Shown here piece after piece: positions 50,607 through 59,960 of a DNA stretch of 64,000 bases. Each line of letters begins with the position of its first letter. Position 1 is the first letter of the stretch. Source of the stretch: Raphanus sativus (taxonomy: Eukaryota > Streptophyta > Magnoliopsida > Brassicales > Brassicaceae); the NCBI RefSeq assembly GCF_000801105.2, contig NC_079516.1, forward strand, positions 26,325,043 to 26,389,042, given 5' to 3'. Under the pieces are notes generated by a model that saw only the letters and a program-made list of their open reading frames with translations, ran no database searches and had not been told where the DNA came from. Both the position numbers and the translations under genes were made by a program.

Positions 50607-53600
50607 TCAAGATGGAGGAGCTGAAGCTACACCAATCTTGCTTCGTATGATCTGAAAAGGAGTTCGAGCCAGTGGTTTCGTCAGACCATCTGCGAGTTGA
50701 TCGTTGGTGGAGACATGAGCAACACGTAGGACTCCCATCTGAATCTTGCCACGAACAAAATGATAATCAATGGCTATATGTTTCATCCGAGAGTGAAAGA
50801 CCGGGTTTGCACACAAGTAGGTTGCCCCAATATTGTCACAATAAACAGTAGGAGTAGCAGGGATGCGAATGCCAAGCTCGGCGAGAAGGGAGCAGATCCA
50901 TTGTAGCTCAGACGCTGTATTGGCGACTGCCCGATATTCGGCCTCAGTAGAAGAACGTGCGACCCCTTGCTGCTTCTTAGAAGTCCATGATACAGGATGA
51001 GAACCAATGTAGATGATATAGGCATTTGTAGAGACATAATCATCAGAGTCTCCTGCCCAATCCGCATCAGAAAAGGCATGAAGAGTGGTCGTGTTCTGTT
51101 TCCGTAAGAAGAGACCATGAGAGAGGGTACCAGAGAGATACCTCAGTACTCGTTTAAGAGCTAACCAGTGGTCAGAAGTTGGCTTATGCATGAATTGGGA
51201 CAGTCGATTCACGGCATATGAGATATCAGGACGGGTGAGCGCTAGGTACTGCAAGCTGCCTACTAGCTTTCGGTATTCATGAGGATCAGAGAGAGGGGAA
51301 CCAGAGTTCAGTGTAAGCTTCGGGTGTGTAGGAAGAGGAGTTGCTACAGGCTTAGCATGAAGCATGTTGGCCTTAACAAGAAGGTCTGTGATGTATTTCT
51401 TTTGCATCAAGTGCATGCCTTGCGGAGTACGTATTGTCTCAATTCCTAAGAAATAGCTGAGATCACCCATGTCCTTGATGGAGAAGCGATCAGCAAGACT
51501 CGTGATAACACTCTGAATCAAGTGGGAGTCAGTGCCAGTGACTAAGATGTCATCAACGTAAACCAAGACGTAGACGAACTTGCCTTTAACTTTCAGGATG
51601 AAGAGAGAGGTGTCAGAGAGAGAATTCTGAAAACCCGAGGACATAAGGAACGATCTCAGTTCAGAGTACCAAGCCCTGGGAGCTTGCTTCAAGCCGTAGA
51701 TGGCTTTGCGCAACCGACAGACGTGTGTAGGCTTATTGGGATCTGTGAAACCCGGTGGTTGAGCCATGAAGACCTCTTCATCTAGATGACCCTGAAGAAA
51801 AGCCGTGTTCACATCAATTTGTCTAACTGGCCAATCATGTGTTACCGCCAAACCCAAGACTATTCTGATCGTAGTCGCTTTGATCACGGGACTGAAGGTA
51901 TCTATATAGTCAACTCCTTGTTGTTGATGAAACCCTTTGGCTACTAGACGAGCTTTGTATTTTGCAATACTCCCATCTGGATTGTACTTAATCGTAAAGA
52001 CCCAACGACATCCAACAACATTCATTGTCTCTAAAGCAGCAACCAGATCCCACGTGTGATGATCAGTAGTTGAGGTAAACTCGGAACTCATCGCTTTTCT
52101 CCAGTGTTCATGCTTGATAGCCTGCTGCCAAGTAGATGGAATCCAGTGAGGATCACATTGTAAATTGACAGTTAAATTATACCTGGTCACTGGTTTGACA
52201 ATTTGGTTTCTAGAACGTGTCGTCATAGAGTGACGAGGAGGCGCCGTTTGAGAGATCGGAGCAGTTGATGTATTTGTTGTGGAGACTACTGCAGGAGCTT
52301 CAGGTTGCTGTACAGGCAACGATGGTGACTGTGAGGGAGAAGCAGAGTCATTGACCGGAGTAGTGGAGCTCGAGGAGGGCGGTTGTGCAGCCATTGGAGA
52401 AGGTGAAGAATCACCACTAAGAGAAGGATTCTCCAGAGACACCGTTGGAGATTGTACAAGTGACCTTGGGACAGGGATGATGGTAAAGGGAGGAGAGGAC
52501 ACAGGTGGTTCTGTTTCGGGTGATGGTGATGCCGATGAGGCAATGAGTTTGGTGTAGGGAAATTGCGTTTCATTAAATCGCACATGGCGAGATATATATA
52601 AACGACCAGAGACAGGTTCAAGGCATAGGTATGCACTCTGAGTTAAGGAGTAGCCAACGAAGACACAAGGAGATGATCGATGTTCAAGTTTATTGGGAGC
52701 ATAAGGGCGTAGCCATGGGAAGCATAAGCAACCAAAGGTTCTGAGTTTGTGATAGTTCGGTGGTCGGGTAAAGAGCTTTTGGTATGGAGAAGTGTTTGAC
52801 AGAACAGGTGTGGGTAGTCTGTTTATAAGAAAAACGGCAGTAGCAAAGGCAAGAGGCCAGTAGGTGAGGGGCATGTTGGCTGAGGATAACAAAGAGAGCC
52901 CAGTTTCAACAACATGTCTATGTTTTCTTTCAGACAAGCCATTGTGCTCAGGTGTGTGGGGAGGAGTGGTGAGGTGGGTTATACCTTGAGCTGAAAGGTA
53001 GTGGCGAAGAGCAATAAACTCACCACCATTATCAGTATAGAGGTTTCGAAGTTTAGCATGGAACTTGGTTTCGGCTAAGGGTTTGAACTTGAGAAAGATT
53101 TCTTTTACTTGGGATTTGGCTTGAAGAGGGAATAGCCATGTATAGCGTGTGAAGTGGTCTACTAGAACCAGATAATATTTGAGGTTTTGAGTGGATAAAA
53201 CTGGTGATTGCCACACATCAGAGAAAACATATTCAAGAGGATGAGTAGAGACAATAGTAGATTGATGAAAGGGAAGTTTGTGGGTTTTATTCAATAAGCA
53301 ATCATTGCAAGGAGAAACAACAGAAGTTTTATTGAAGCATGGTAAAGAAAAGCTTGAAACAATCGACTTAAGGGTAGAAGAAGAAGGGTGGCCTAAGCGA
53401 TGATGCCACTGAGAGATAGTTGTTTTAGTATCTGGGTAGGAGATATGGGAGACGGATGGGTGAAGTGCGGGTAGAGGCCACTCGTACAAATCACCCTTCG
53501 TGTGGCCTTGGAGCAACCGGATTCCCGTTGTGAGATCCTTCACCTGAAAACAAGAAGGAAAGAATTCCACAGAGACTTGATTAGCATTGCACAATCGATA

Positions 53601-54827
53601 GACTGATATCAAGTTCTTGTTAACATTTGGTACTCGTAATATATCTTCAAGTTTAAGTGTTCTCAATGGCGTTAAAAGAGAGGAAGCACCAGTATGTGTG
53701 ATACTCAAACCTGAACCATCTGCTATTGCAACCTCATCTGCTCCATGATACGGTTGATGAATGGCTAGGTTGCGGAGATCAGAGGTAAGATGATGCGTTG
53801 CACCGCTGTCGAGAATCCAGGCGTTTGGATTGTAAGGAGCAACTTGAGCCGTATTTGCTCGCGGCTGCCAGGCAGAAGCAAGAGGAAGAGTCTGCTGTTG
53901 AGGCATGGAGGACGAGTTTCCACCTTGGAGCTGTGGGCATCTCCGAGCACTGTGTCCAAACACACTACAGATTTGGCACTTTCCTTGGTAGCCACGGTTC
54001 TGTGACTGTTGCGAGTGTGGGTTGTATGGTTGCTGTTGATGAGATGAGCTCCCACGATAACCGCCACGACGATAGTTGTTGTTGTTGCGATTGTTGTTGG
54101 GAGAGCTCTTGTGATTGATGAAGTTCGCAGAGACTGGGACAGAGGAGATAGCTGCAGAGGCAACCTGGAGTTTAGCTTCATGGTTGAGAAGCTTCTCGTG
54201 TATTTCAGTCAAGGATGGAGGGGTATCACGGCTCTCTATGTGGTCAGCAACCGTTTTATACTCCTCGGGAAGGCCAGCAAGGATGTGCTCAATTTGGTCC
54301 TCGGAGTCAAGAGCTTTGCCAAGCAAAGCAAGTTCATCAAAGCGAGTTGTAAGGCCCTGAAAATACTCATCAAGAGACTTAGTCTCTTTCTTCCAGGAGC
54401 GAATTTGATGGCGGATCTGTTGAACATGGCCGCGACTAGGCTTTGCATAAGTAGCCTGGAGAATGGTCCAGATCTCATTCGCTGTTGTAGCAGTCGAGAG
54501 AATAGGTTGCAGGTTCATGGTGATGGCTCCAAGAAGAGCACTATAAATCAGACGGTCTTGACGTTTCCACAACGTGTAGGACGAGTTGGTAGTGATCGAT
54601 CCATCATCAGCAGTGATAGTAGGAGAGGGTACGACAGTAGATCCATCAATATGGCCAGCCAAATCATACCCATCTAGCAAAGCATGAACCTGTCTGCTCC
54701 ACATAAGAAAGTTGGAGGGGGTGAGTTTTGTGACATTAGTCATGTTGAGATTGAGAAGAGTTGGGTTATTGGAGACAGTTATAGTCTCATTGTTTGAAGC
54801 CGGGGAGGTGGTGAAGCTTCCTGACAT
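50607..54827 (-). CDS. Copia gag-pol polyprotein (RE1-like), intact
   Basis: 1406 residues in one frame. Order of parts: gag (about 20-230, LTPSNFLMWSRQVHALLDGY), CCHC zinc knuckle 284-297 (CQICSVFGHSARRC), protease with DSGATHH at 340-346, GAG-pre-integrase HHRLGHPS near 475-482, integrase core with D537, D599 and a Glu in HNGLSER near 633, reverse transcriptase with CRWVFTIKYNPDGSIAKYKA, AIYGLKQAPRAW and YVDD at 1090-1093, and RNase H with FSDADWAGD and SSTEAEYRA. This is the Copia order (integrase before reverse transcriptase). Closest in my memory is the Arabidopsis RE1 family. The start MSGSF at 54827 follows the 5' LTR by 65 bases. No stops or frameshifts: potentially active. Confidence 0.96.
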   Translation of the reverse strand: MSGSFTTSPASNNETITVSNNPTLLNLNMTNVTKLTPSNFLMWSRQVHALLDGYDLAGHIDGSTVVPSPTITADDGSITTNSSYTLWKRQDRLIYSALLGAITMNLQPILSTATTANEIWTILQATYAKPSRGHVQQIRHQIRSWKKETKSLDEYFQGLTTRFDELALLGKALDSEDQIEHILAGLPEEYKTVADHIESRDTPPSLTEIHEKLLNHEAKLQVASAAISSVPVSANFINHKSSPNNNRNNNNYRRGGYRGSSSHQQQPYNPHSQQSQNRGYQGKCQICSVFGHSARRCPQLQGGNSSSMPQQQTLPLASAWQPRANTAQVAPYNPNAWILDSGATHHLTSDLRNLAIHQPYHGADEVAIADGSGLSITHTGASSLLTPLRTLKLEDILRVPNVNKNLISVYRLCNANQVSVEFFPSCFQVKDLTTGIRLLQGHTKGDLYEWPLPALHPSVSHISYPDTKTTISQWHHRLGHPSSSTLKSIVSSFSLPCFNKTSVVSPCNDCLLNKTHKLPFHQSTIVSTHPLEYVFSDVWQSPVLSTQNLKYYLVLVDHFTRYTWLFPLQAKSQVKEIFLKFKPLAETKFHAKLRNLYTDNGGEFIALRHYLSAQGITHLTTPPHTPEHNGLSERKHRHVVETGLSLLSSANMPLTYWPLAFATAVFLINRLPTPVLSNTSPYQKLFTRPPNYHKLRTFGCLCFPWLRPYAPNKLEHRSSPCVFVGYSLTQSAYLCLEPVSGRLYISRHVRFNETQFPYTKLIASSASPSPETEPPVSSPPFTIIPVPRSLVQSPTVSLENPSLSGDSSPSPMAAQPPSSSSTTPVNDSASPSQSPSLPVQQPEAPAVVSTTNTSTAPISQTAPPRHSMTTRSRNQIVKPVTRYNLTVNLQCDPHWIPSTWQQAIKHEHWRKAMSSEFTSTTDHHTWDLVAALETMNVVGCRWVFTIKYNPDGSIAKYKARLVAKGFHQQQGVDYIDTFSPVIKATTIRIVLGLAVTHDWPVRQIDVNTAFLQGHLDEEVFMAQPPGFTDPNKPTHVCRLRKAIYGLKQAPRAWYSELRSFLMSSGFQNSLSDTSLFILKVKGKFVYVLVYVDDILVTGTDSHLIQSVITSLADRFSIKDMGDLSYFLGIETIRTPQGMHLMQKKYITDLLVKANMLHAKPVATPLPTHPKLTLNSGSPLSDPHEYRKLVGSLQYLALTRPDISYAVNRLSQFMHKPTSDHWLALKRVLRYLSGTLSHGLFLRKQNTTTLHAFSDADWAGDSDDYVSTNAYIIYIGSHPVSWTSKKQQGVARSSTEAEYRAVANTASELQWICSLLAELGIRIPATPTVYCDNIGATYLCANPVFHSRMKHIAIDYHFVRGKIQMGVLRVAHVSTNDQLADGLTKPLARTPFQIIRSKIGVASAPPS

Positions 54828-54879
54828 GATGTCGTTGATGAGAGAAAGAAAATTTGGAAAAGAAGCGGCTTAGATATCA

Positions 54880-54892
54880 AGCTCTGATACCA
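54880..54892 (-). other. Copia primer-binding site (initiator Met tRNA)
   Basis: The minus strand reads TGGTATCAGAGCT directly after the 5' LTR. Confidence 0.93.
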
Positions 54893-55024
54893 TATAGAGA
54901 GAAGGCTGAATACGTTCTCATTAGGTATACGAAAGGTATTTATACAGAGTAAATACAGCTAGGGTAAATACAGATATTAAGTAATTACAAAGAGAACCTC
55001 TAAGTATTACATATTTCCTTAACA
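54893..55024 (-). repeat. Copia 5' LTR
   Basis: 132 bp; adjoins the primer-binding site at 54880-54892. On the minus strand TGTATAAATACC could serve as the TATA box for element transcription. Confidence 0.95.
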
Positions 55025-55556
55025 TTAAATACTTAAAAGTTGATCATTAGGTTTTTCCCACCCAAAAGGTGTTTGATGAAATGTCTGAGACAACTCTCCT
55101 AAGCTTTTAGTGTACTTTGCCAAAGACATTTGTTGTTAAAGATGCTAAGATAGCTATTGAACTTGTTCTTAATGATTGCTTTCATATTATTCAACCAAAG
55201 ACATTTGATGTTTGAGATGTGTTTGCAAATGAGCATTCATCTAGACATAGAGCTTGTTTAGAATTGTGTTTAGGCTTAAGGTTGATAGTTTGATTGATCA
55301 TTTGCATTTCTTAGTTCGAAACTTGATCACCCAAGGTCAAATTCCCTACATCCATGAGTTCTATTTTCCATTAGTTAAGAAAGTATCATTCTTTTAGTGC
55401 ATTCAATCATTAGTAGTAATTTAAAATCATTCAAATCTCTGGTTGCACTTAGATTAAATAGGCACTTGCATTCTCATTGCTTTAAATCCCTTAAAATTGG
55501 TTCAACAATTTTTTTATATTACATCATTTGTCTTAAGAGCCTCAAAACTCCTAAGA

Positions 55557-56477
55557 TATATAATTTTACGTGTATTAATTGATAAAAGATTATATAGGGA
55601 AGATAATTGGTTGGGTTTTATTTTTAAAAATAAATTACTAAAAATTGATTTTAATCAAATCTCAAATTTTTAAAGGACGGCTAAATATCAAAATTCATAT
55701 TAATTTGAAATAAAGGAAATGCATGTCTTCTCTAAAAGCATTTATTTGTTTTTTTTCTTTGGAAAATCGCATTTAAACTTTCAGACTGATATTTACATGC
55801 TTCTTAAACTTTGAGCTTTTCTTACTAACAATTCTATTTAAATTAACAATTTTAACACACCAAATCTCGAACTTTTTCTCATGCAAAAGTATGGATGATA
55901 TGGAAGTACAATAAATGATAATTAGATAAATAGCGATGACATGCAATTTTTTTAAAATGTATATTTATAGTTTATTCTCAGTTAAAGTACTAAAAATACA
56001 TTAGAATTAAAATTTTACTAAAACTATATTTAAAAATTAGAGACTTTAAAAATTTAAAAGCCAAATCATAACTTATTGACACCTAATATTTTCATGTCAT
56101 CAATATTTTGTCGGAAAGAAAAATATGTTAAAACTGTTATTCTATTGATTAGAAATATTAGTAAGAGGTTAATGTTTAAAATGAGAGTAATAAGTGTTAA
56201 TTTAAAGGTTCAAATTTTGATTTTCCCTTTTGTTTTCTCAGCATTCACTTGTTCAAACACCAGAAGACATGTCTTCTCAGAATCCTCCACAGATTCATTT
56301 GTACATAGTTTTAAGGGAAAATTGCCAAATATAACTCACAACTTGATTTCAAATGTAAAAGTATACCCAAACTTGAATTAAATGCAGAAATAACTTAAAA
56401 AACTATTGAAATTACAACCAACCCCTTATGACCAAACAAAAAAAACAGTTTTTTTTTACGTTTTTAATCCCAATAAG
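55557..56477. other. AT-rich DNA, no gene seen
   Basis: No domain or terminal repeat recognised. Confidence 0.5.
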
Positions 56478-57104
56478 TCGTCTGGTATAGTTAATCTTAA
56501 AAATAATTTATAATTTTTTTAAAAAATATTTTGAAAAGTGAAAAATTGAAATCATGTAATTAAGATATGTTAAAAGTGTTATAAATTAAAATATAACAAA
56601 AGTGAATTGTTTTCAACATAGATGAGTGAAAGTAGTGAGTCATGATATTCTTTGGTTTAGGTTTTGCCAACATATGTTGTAGTATTGTATGTGTTCTTAG
56701 GGTTAGATTTTGGAAAGCATAAAAGTATTTTTGAAAAATATGAAATTTACCCAAATGTGTTTATTTATGTGTATAGTAAACACTAAGCAAGTTTAATTTG
56801 ATTTTATAACTTATTTAGTTAGTTAATTTTAGTCAATTTAGTCTAGGGGTTAAATTTAGGGTCTGGACGACTTACAAGTAAGTCTTCTAGACGACTAGAC
56901 GACTTACAAGTAAGTCTTCTAGACGACTGGACGACTTACAAGTAAGTCTTCTGGTATAGTTGATCTTAAAAATAATATATTAAATTTATAAAAAATATTT
57001 TGATAAATGAAAAATTGAAATCATGTAATTAACATATGTTATAAGTGATATAAATTAAGATACAATAAAATTGATTGTTTTCAACATAGATGAGTGAAAG
57101 TATT
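56478..57104 (+). repeat. 160-bp direct repeat flanking palindromic motifs
   Basis: Copies at 56478-56637 and 56945-57104 share GAAATCATGTAATTAA and TTTTCAACATAGATGAGTGA. Between them, at 56864-56955, three copies of GACGACTTACAAGTAAGTC occur in a row. Confidence 0.82.
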
Positions 57105-57283
57105 TAGTTTCCCGCTAAAAATATTTAGTTTTCCGCTAATAAAATATTTGAGTTTCCCGCTAAAAATATTGAAGTCTTCTGGACGACTTACAAGTAAGTC
57201 GTCTAGGAAGTCTTCTATTCAGAAGACTTACTTGAAAGTCTTCTGAATCTAAAATATTTAACCTAATTGGATTTTTTGTCTCC

Positions 57284-57840
57284 CTATATAAAGAAAAATT
57301 TACACATTCTCTCTCTTCCTCTCAAATGGCTGCAACAAAAATGTAATGTTCATCATTCTAAAACTCTCAAACCTCTCTCTAATCTCTTTGAACTTATAAA
57401 CACCAAGCTTATATCAATTGATTGTTTTTGTCTCATGTCTTTCTCACTAATTTATCTTGTTTTTGCAGGTTTTTCATCACATGATTCTCATCTTCCACTC
57501 ATTTAAAGGTAGATCTATTAATTTTAGAAATGTATTTTTATGTCTCATTTTTCTTCATTTTGTAACTTCTTGTTGCATAAAGTTCTTACCTTTTTCCTCA
57601 AACTAATACTCTCCAAAGCCACTCTAATCTCTTAGACTTGAAAACACCAAACTTTATATGAATCTTTCAGTTTTGTCTCATGTCTTTCTGAATAATCTAT
57701 CTTTTTTTACAGGTTTTTAATCAGATGGTTCTCAACTTCCACTTGGATATGTACGTTCTATGTTCTATATAAGTATGTTTATCTAATCTTCCACTCATTT
57801 TCTATGTTTTAAGCCATTTGTACGTTTTTGGATGTGCAGA
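57284..57840 (+). promoter_or_regulatory. TATA-like sequence and possible leader before the 20-bp arrays
   Basis: CTATATAAAG (57284-57293) is followed after about 30 bases by a CT-rich stretch (CATTCTCTCTCTTCCTCTC) and an ATG with a stop five codons later. Two diverged copies of TTTTTGCAGGTTTTTCATCA / TTTACAGGTTTTTAATCAGA (57461, 57709) look like acceptor sites. This suggests a transcribed, perhaps spliced leader without a long protein. It is inference from sequence shape only. Confidence 0.35.
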
Positions 57841-57888
57841 TTTTTCAGGTCTGGATATGCAGGTTTTTCAGATCAGGAAGACCTCTGG

Positions 57889-58350
57889 AACGACTTCCAG
57901 GAGGTCCAGACGACTTCCAGGAGGTCCAGACGACTTAAAGGAGGTCCAGACGACTTCCAGGAGGTCCAGAAAACTTCCAAAAAGTCCAGACGACTTCCAG
58001 GAAGTCCAGACGACTTCCAGGAAGTCCAGACGACTTCCAGGAAGTCCTCTGGATCTCCTGGAAGTCGTCTGGACCTTCTGGAAGTCTTCTAGATCTCCTG
58101 GAAGTCGTCTGGACCTCCTAGAAGTCTTCTGGACCTCCTGGAAGTTGTCTGGACCTCCTGGAAGTCTTATGGACCTCCTGGAAGTCTTCTGGATCTCCTG
58201 GAAGTCGTCTGGACCTCCTGTAAGTCGTCTGGACCTCATGGAAGTCGTCTGGACTTCCTAGAAGTCGTCTTGACCTCATGGAAGTCGTCTGGATGTCCTG
58301 GAAGTCTTCTGGACGTCCTGGAAGTCGTCTGGACCTCCTAGAAGACTTCT
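57889..58350. repeat. Opposed tandem arrays of a 20-bp unit
   Basis: From 57889 to about 58045 some eight units of CCAGGAGGTCCAGACGACTT-type sequence run in one direction. From about 58046 to 58350 some fifteen units of the complementary type (GGAAGTCGTCTGGACCTCCT) run in the other. The unit length is exactly 20, with point changes only. Because 60 bases equal 20 codons, both strands appear open (repeated DDFQEVQ / RRLPGGP peptides), which is an artefact. The two arrays can pair into one long hairpin. Confidence 0.93.
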
Positions 58351-58699
58351 GAAGAAGTTTTCTTCCATATTAAGTAGAGTCTAAGCTTGTCTTTGTAGAG
58401 AAATGATATATAATAGTTTGTTTGTGGTATGTTTTGTGATTTACATGTGTACTCCCTTAGTTGTGACATTTTTGTAAAATCATTAATAATGTTTTCCAAG
58501 ATGTAATATATGTAATAAATAAGAATGTTGGTGGCCTCATACTGATACAACATTTTAAGAAGCATTTTAACCATTGTTCCAACTCATAACAATAATCATC
58601 ATTGGTTTCTATAACAAAAATACTTAAGAGATGGAAAAAAATAATAATAACTAGTCAAAGCATAACACATTTTTTACAAGTTTGTGTTGAAAATGTTTT
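58351..58699. other. AT-rich spacer between array and palindrome cluster
   Basis: No feature seen beyond AT-rich sequence. Confidence 0.5.
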
Positions 58700-59945
58700 T
58701 TTGTAGAAGACTTACCAGTAAGTCGTTTGGTAAATCTTTTGTGTATAAGACTTATCAGACGACTTACTGGTAAGTCTTCTGTAATTGTTAAATCTTCAGA
58801 CTTGTATTGTTTTATACACAACATCTGAATGCTTTTATTCTCCATATAATGCATGTATCTAACGTATCATCTGCAAAAATTCAAAATAAAACACATTAAC
58901 AAATTAGCAATGAATATTGAGTAACATGAATATTGGTAACCTCATATATATCACCAATTATGTTATAAATTTCATTCAGTATCTCCAATATTGATTAATA
59001 TACATGAATTAATAAGAAAATGTTAAAAATTCTTTATATTATTAGAGAAAATGAAAGTTTACTAAACATAAGTCTGGAAGACTTACTAGTAAGTCGTCTG
59101 GAAGACTTACTAGTAAGTCGTCTGGAAGACTTACAAGTAAGTCGTCTAGAGAGGTCATTTTTGCAATTGACTTTTAAATGGGACGACTTACTTGTAAGTC
59201 GTCCAATTTTGTTTGTTTAAAAAAACTCTAGACGACTTACTAGTAAGTCGTCCAGGACAAATAGGTTATTTTTGCATTTGACCGAATTGTGTCAGATATT
59301 TGACTTTTTTTGGACGACTTACTTGTAAGTCGTCTCTGGGAAAACAGAAAAATCAATATTTTATTATTTCTAGACGACTTACAAGTAAGTCTTCTCAGGT
59401 TAGTTTTGCAATTGGAAAATAAAACTTAAATATTTAATTTTTCCTAGACGACTTACTTGTAAGTCGTCTAGTCAGACGACTTACTTGAAAGTCGTCTGAG
59501 ATAAGTAAGGTTTGACCAGAATCTCAGAAAAAAATTCTGGACGACTTAACTTAAGTCGTCTCACTGGACGACTTAACTTAAGTCGTCTCACTGGACGACT
59601 TTCAAGTAAGTAGTCTGACTGGACGACTTACAAGTAAGTCGTCTAGGAAAAATTTAATATTTAAGTTTTATTTTCCAATTGCAAAACTAACCTGAGAAGA
59701 CTTACTTGTAAGTCGTCTAGAAATAATATAATATTGATTTTTTTGTTTTCCGAGAGACGACTTACTGGTAAGTCGTCTGGAGTTTTTTTTTTAACAAACA
59801 AAACTGGACGAGTTACAAGTAAGTCATCCAGTTTGACCAGAATACTTATCCTTAAGTCTTCTACAGCCAGAAGACTTACGGATAAGTCTTCTACAGCCAG
59901 GAGACTTACAGGTAAGTCTCCTACAGCCAGGATGTCTTCTAGGCG
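58700..59945. repeat. Cluster of about 24-bp palindromes with AAGTCGTC core
   Basis: About twenty near-perfect palindromes, each with half-site GACGACTTAC joined through AA, TT, CTA or similar to GTAAGTCGTC, spaced 10-70 bases apart (for example 59181, 59231, 59313, 59372, 59448, 59618, 59694, 59754, 59806). Two units use GACGACTTAA/TTAAGTCGTC (59541, 59571). The half-site shares AAGTCGTC with the 20-bp unit at 57.9-58.35 kb. At 59860-59940 a 30-bp unit ending CTACAGCC is repeated three times. Confidence 0.92.
59313..59775. repeat. Large inverted repeat containing the palindromes
   Basis: Left arm 59313-59480 and right arm about 59610-59775 are inverted copies including the unique sequence between palindromes (AGTTTTGCAATTGGAAAATA at left, its complement at right). 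The match extends outward, with a gap, to 59181 and 59829. So small palindromes are nested in one large foldback. Confidence 0.85.
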
Positions 59946-59960
59946 AACAGATCTGGAAAA

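Larger units (their letters stand above)
50468..55024 (-). mobile_element. Intact RE1-like Copia retrotransposon (4557 bp)
   Basis: Two 132-bp LTRs (50468-50599 and 54893-55024) are identical by eye. A perfect 5-bp target duplication TTAAA flanks the element (50463-50467, 55025-55029). On the minus strand the LTR starts TGTTAAGG and ends CTCTATA, so the ends are TG...TA instead of TG...CA. The primer site TGGTATCAGAGCT (54880-54892) adjoins the 5' LTR, and a purine tract TTGAGAGGGCG precedes the 3' LTR. One uninterrupted 1406-codon frame fills the inside. All features needed for movement are present. Confidence 0.96.
43516..55556 (+). mobile_element. Gypsy-type LTR retrotransposon, gag-protease only, with nested insertions
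   Basis: The left LTR (43516-44966) is followed by a tRNA-Asp primer site, a gag-protease frame, a 1.7-kb non-coding tract with an Emigrant MITE, a polypurine tract and a right LTR (49521-55556) split by a Copia element. No reverse transcriptase, RNase H or integrase is present, so it belongs with gag-only non-autonomous elements (TR-GAG type). The tRNA-Asp primer is typical of the Athila/Tat branch. No exact target duplication was found; the right LTR end is altered. Confidence 0.88.
49521..55556 (+). repeat. Right LTR of the Gypsy-type element, split by Copia insertion
   Basis: LTR parts 49521-50467 and 55030-55556 join to match the left LTR. Compared with it, the right LTR has an extra 13-bp AACCAGAGCGACC copy near 49905. 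Its last bases read CTAAGATA rather than CTAACA. Confidence 0.88.

Noticed and set aside
52279..54677. Several 70-190-codon frames opposite the Copia polyprotein
   Set aside because: Shadows of the strongly coding minus-strand frame.
57818..58261. 147-codon frame and a 123-codon frame on the opposite strand
   Set aside because: They are products of the 20-bp repeat (three units equal 20 codons) and show only repeated DDFQEVQ/RRLPG-type peptides.
57889..58350. CRISPR-like array
   Set aside because: Units are contiguous with no unique spacers, the array changes direction, and the DNA is plant nuclear.
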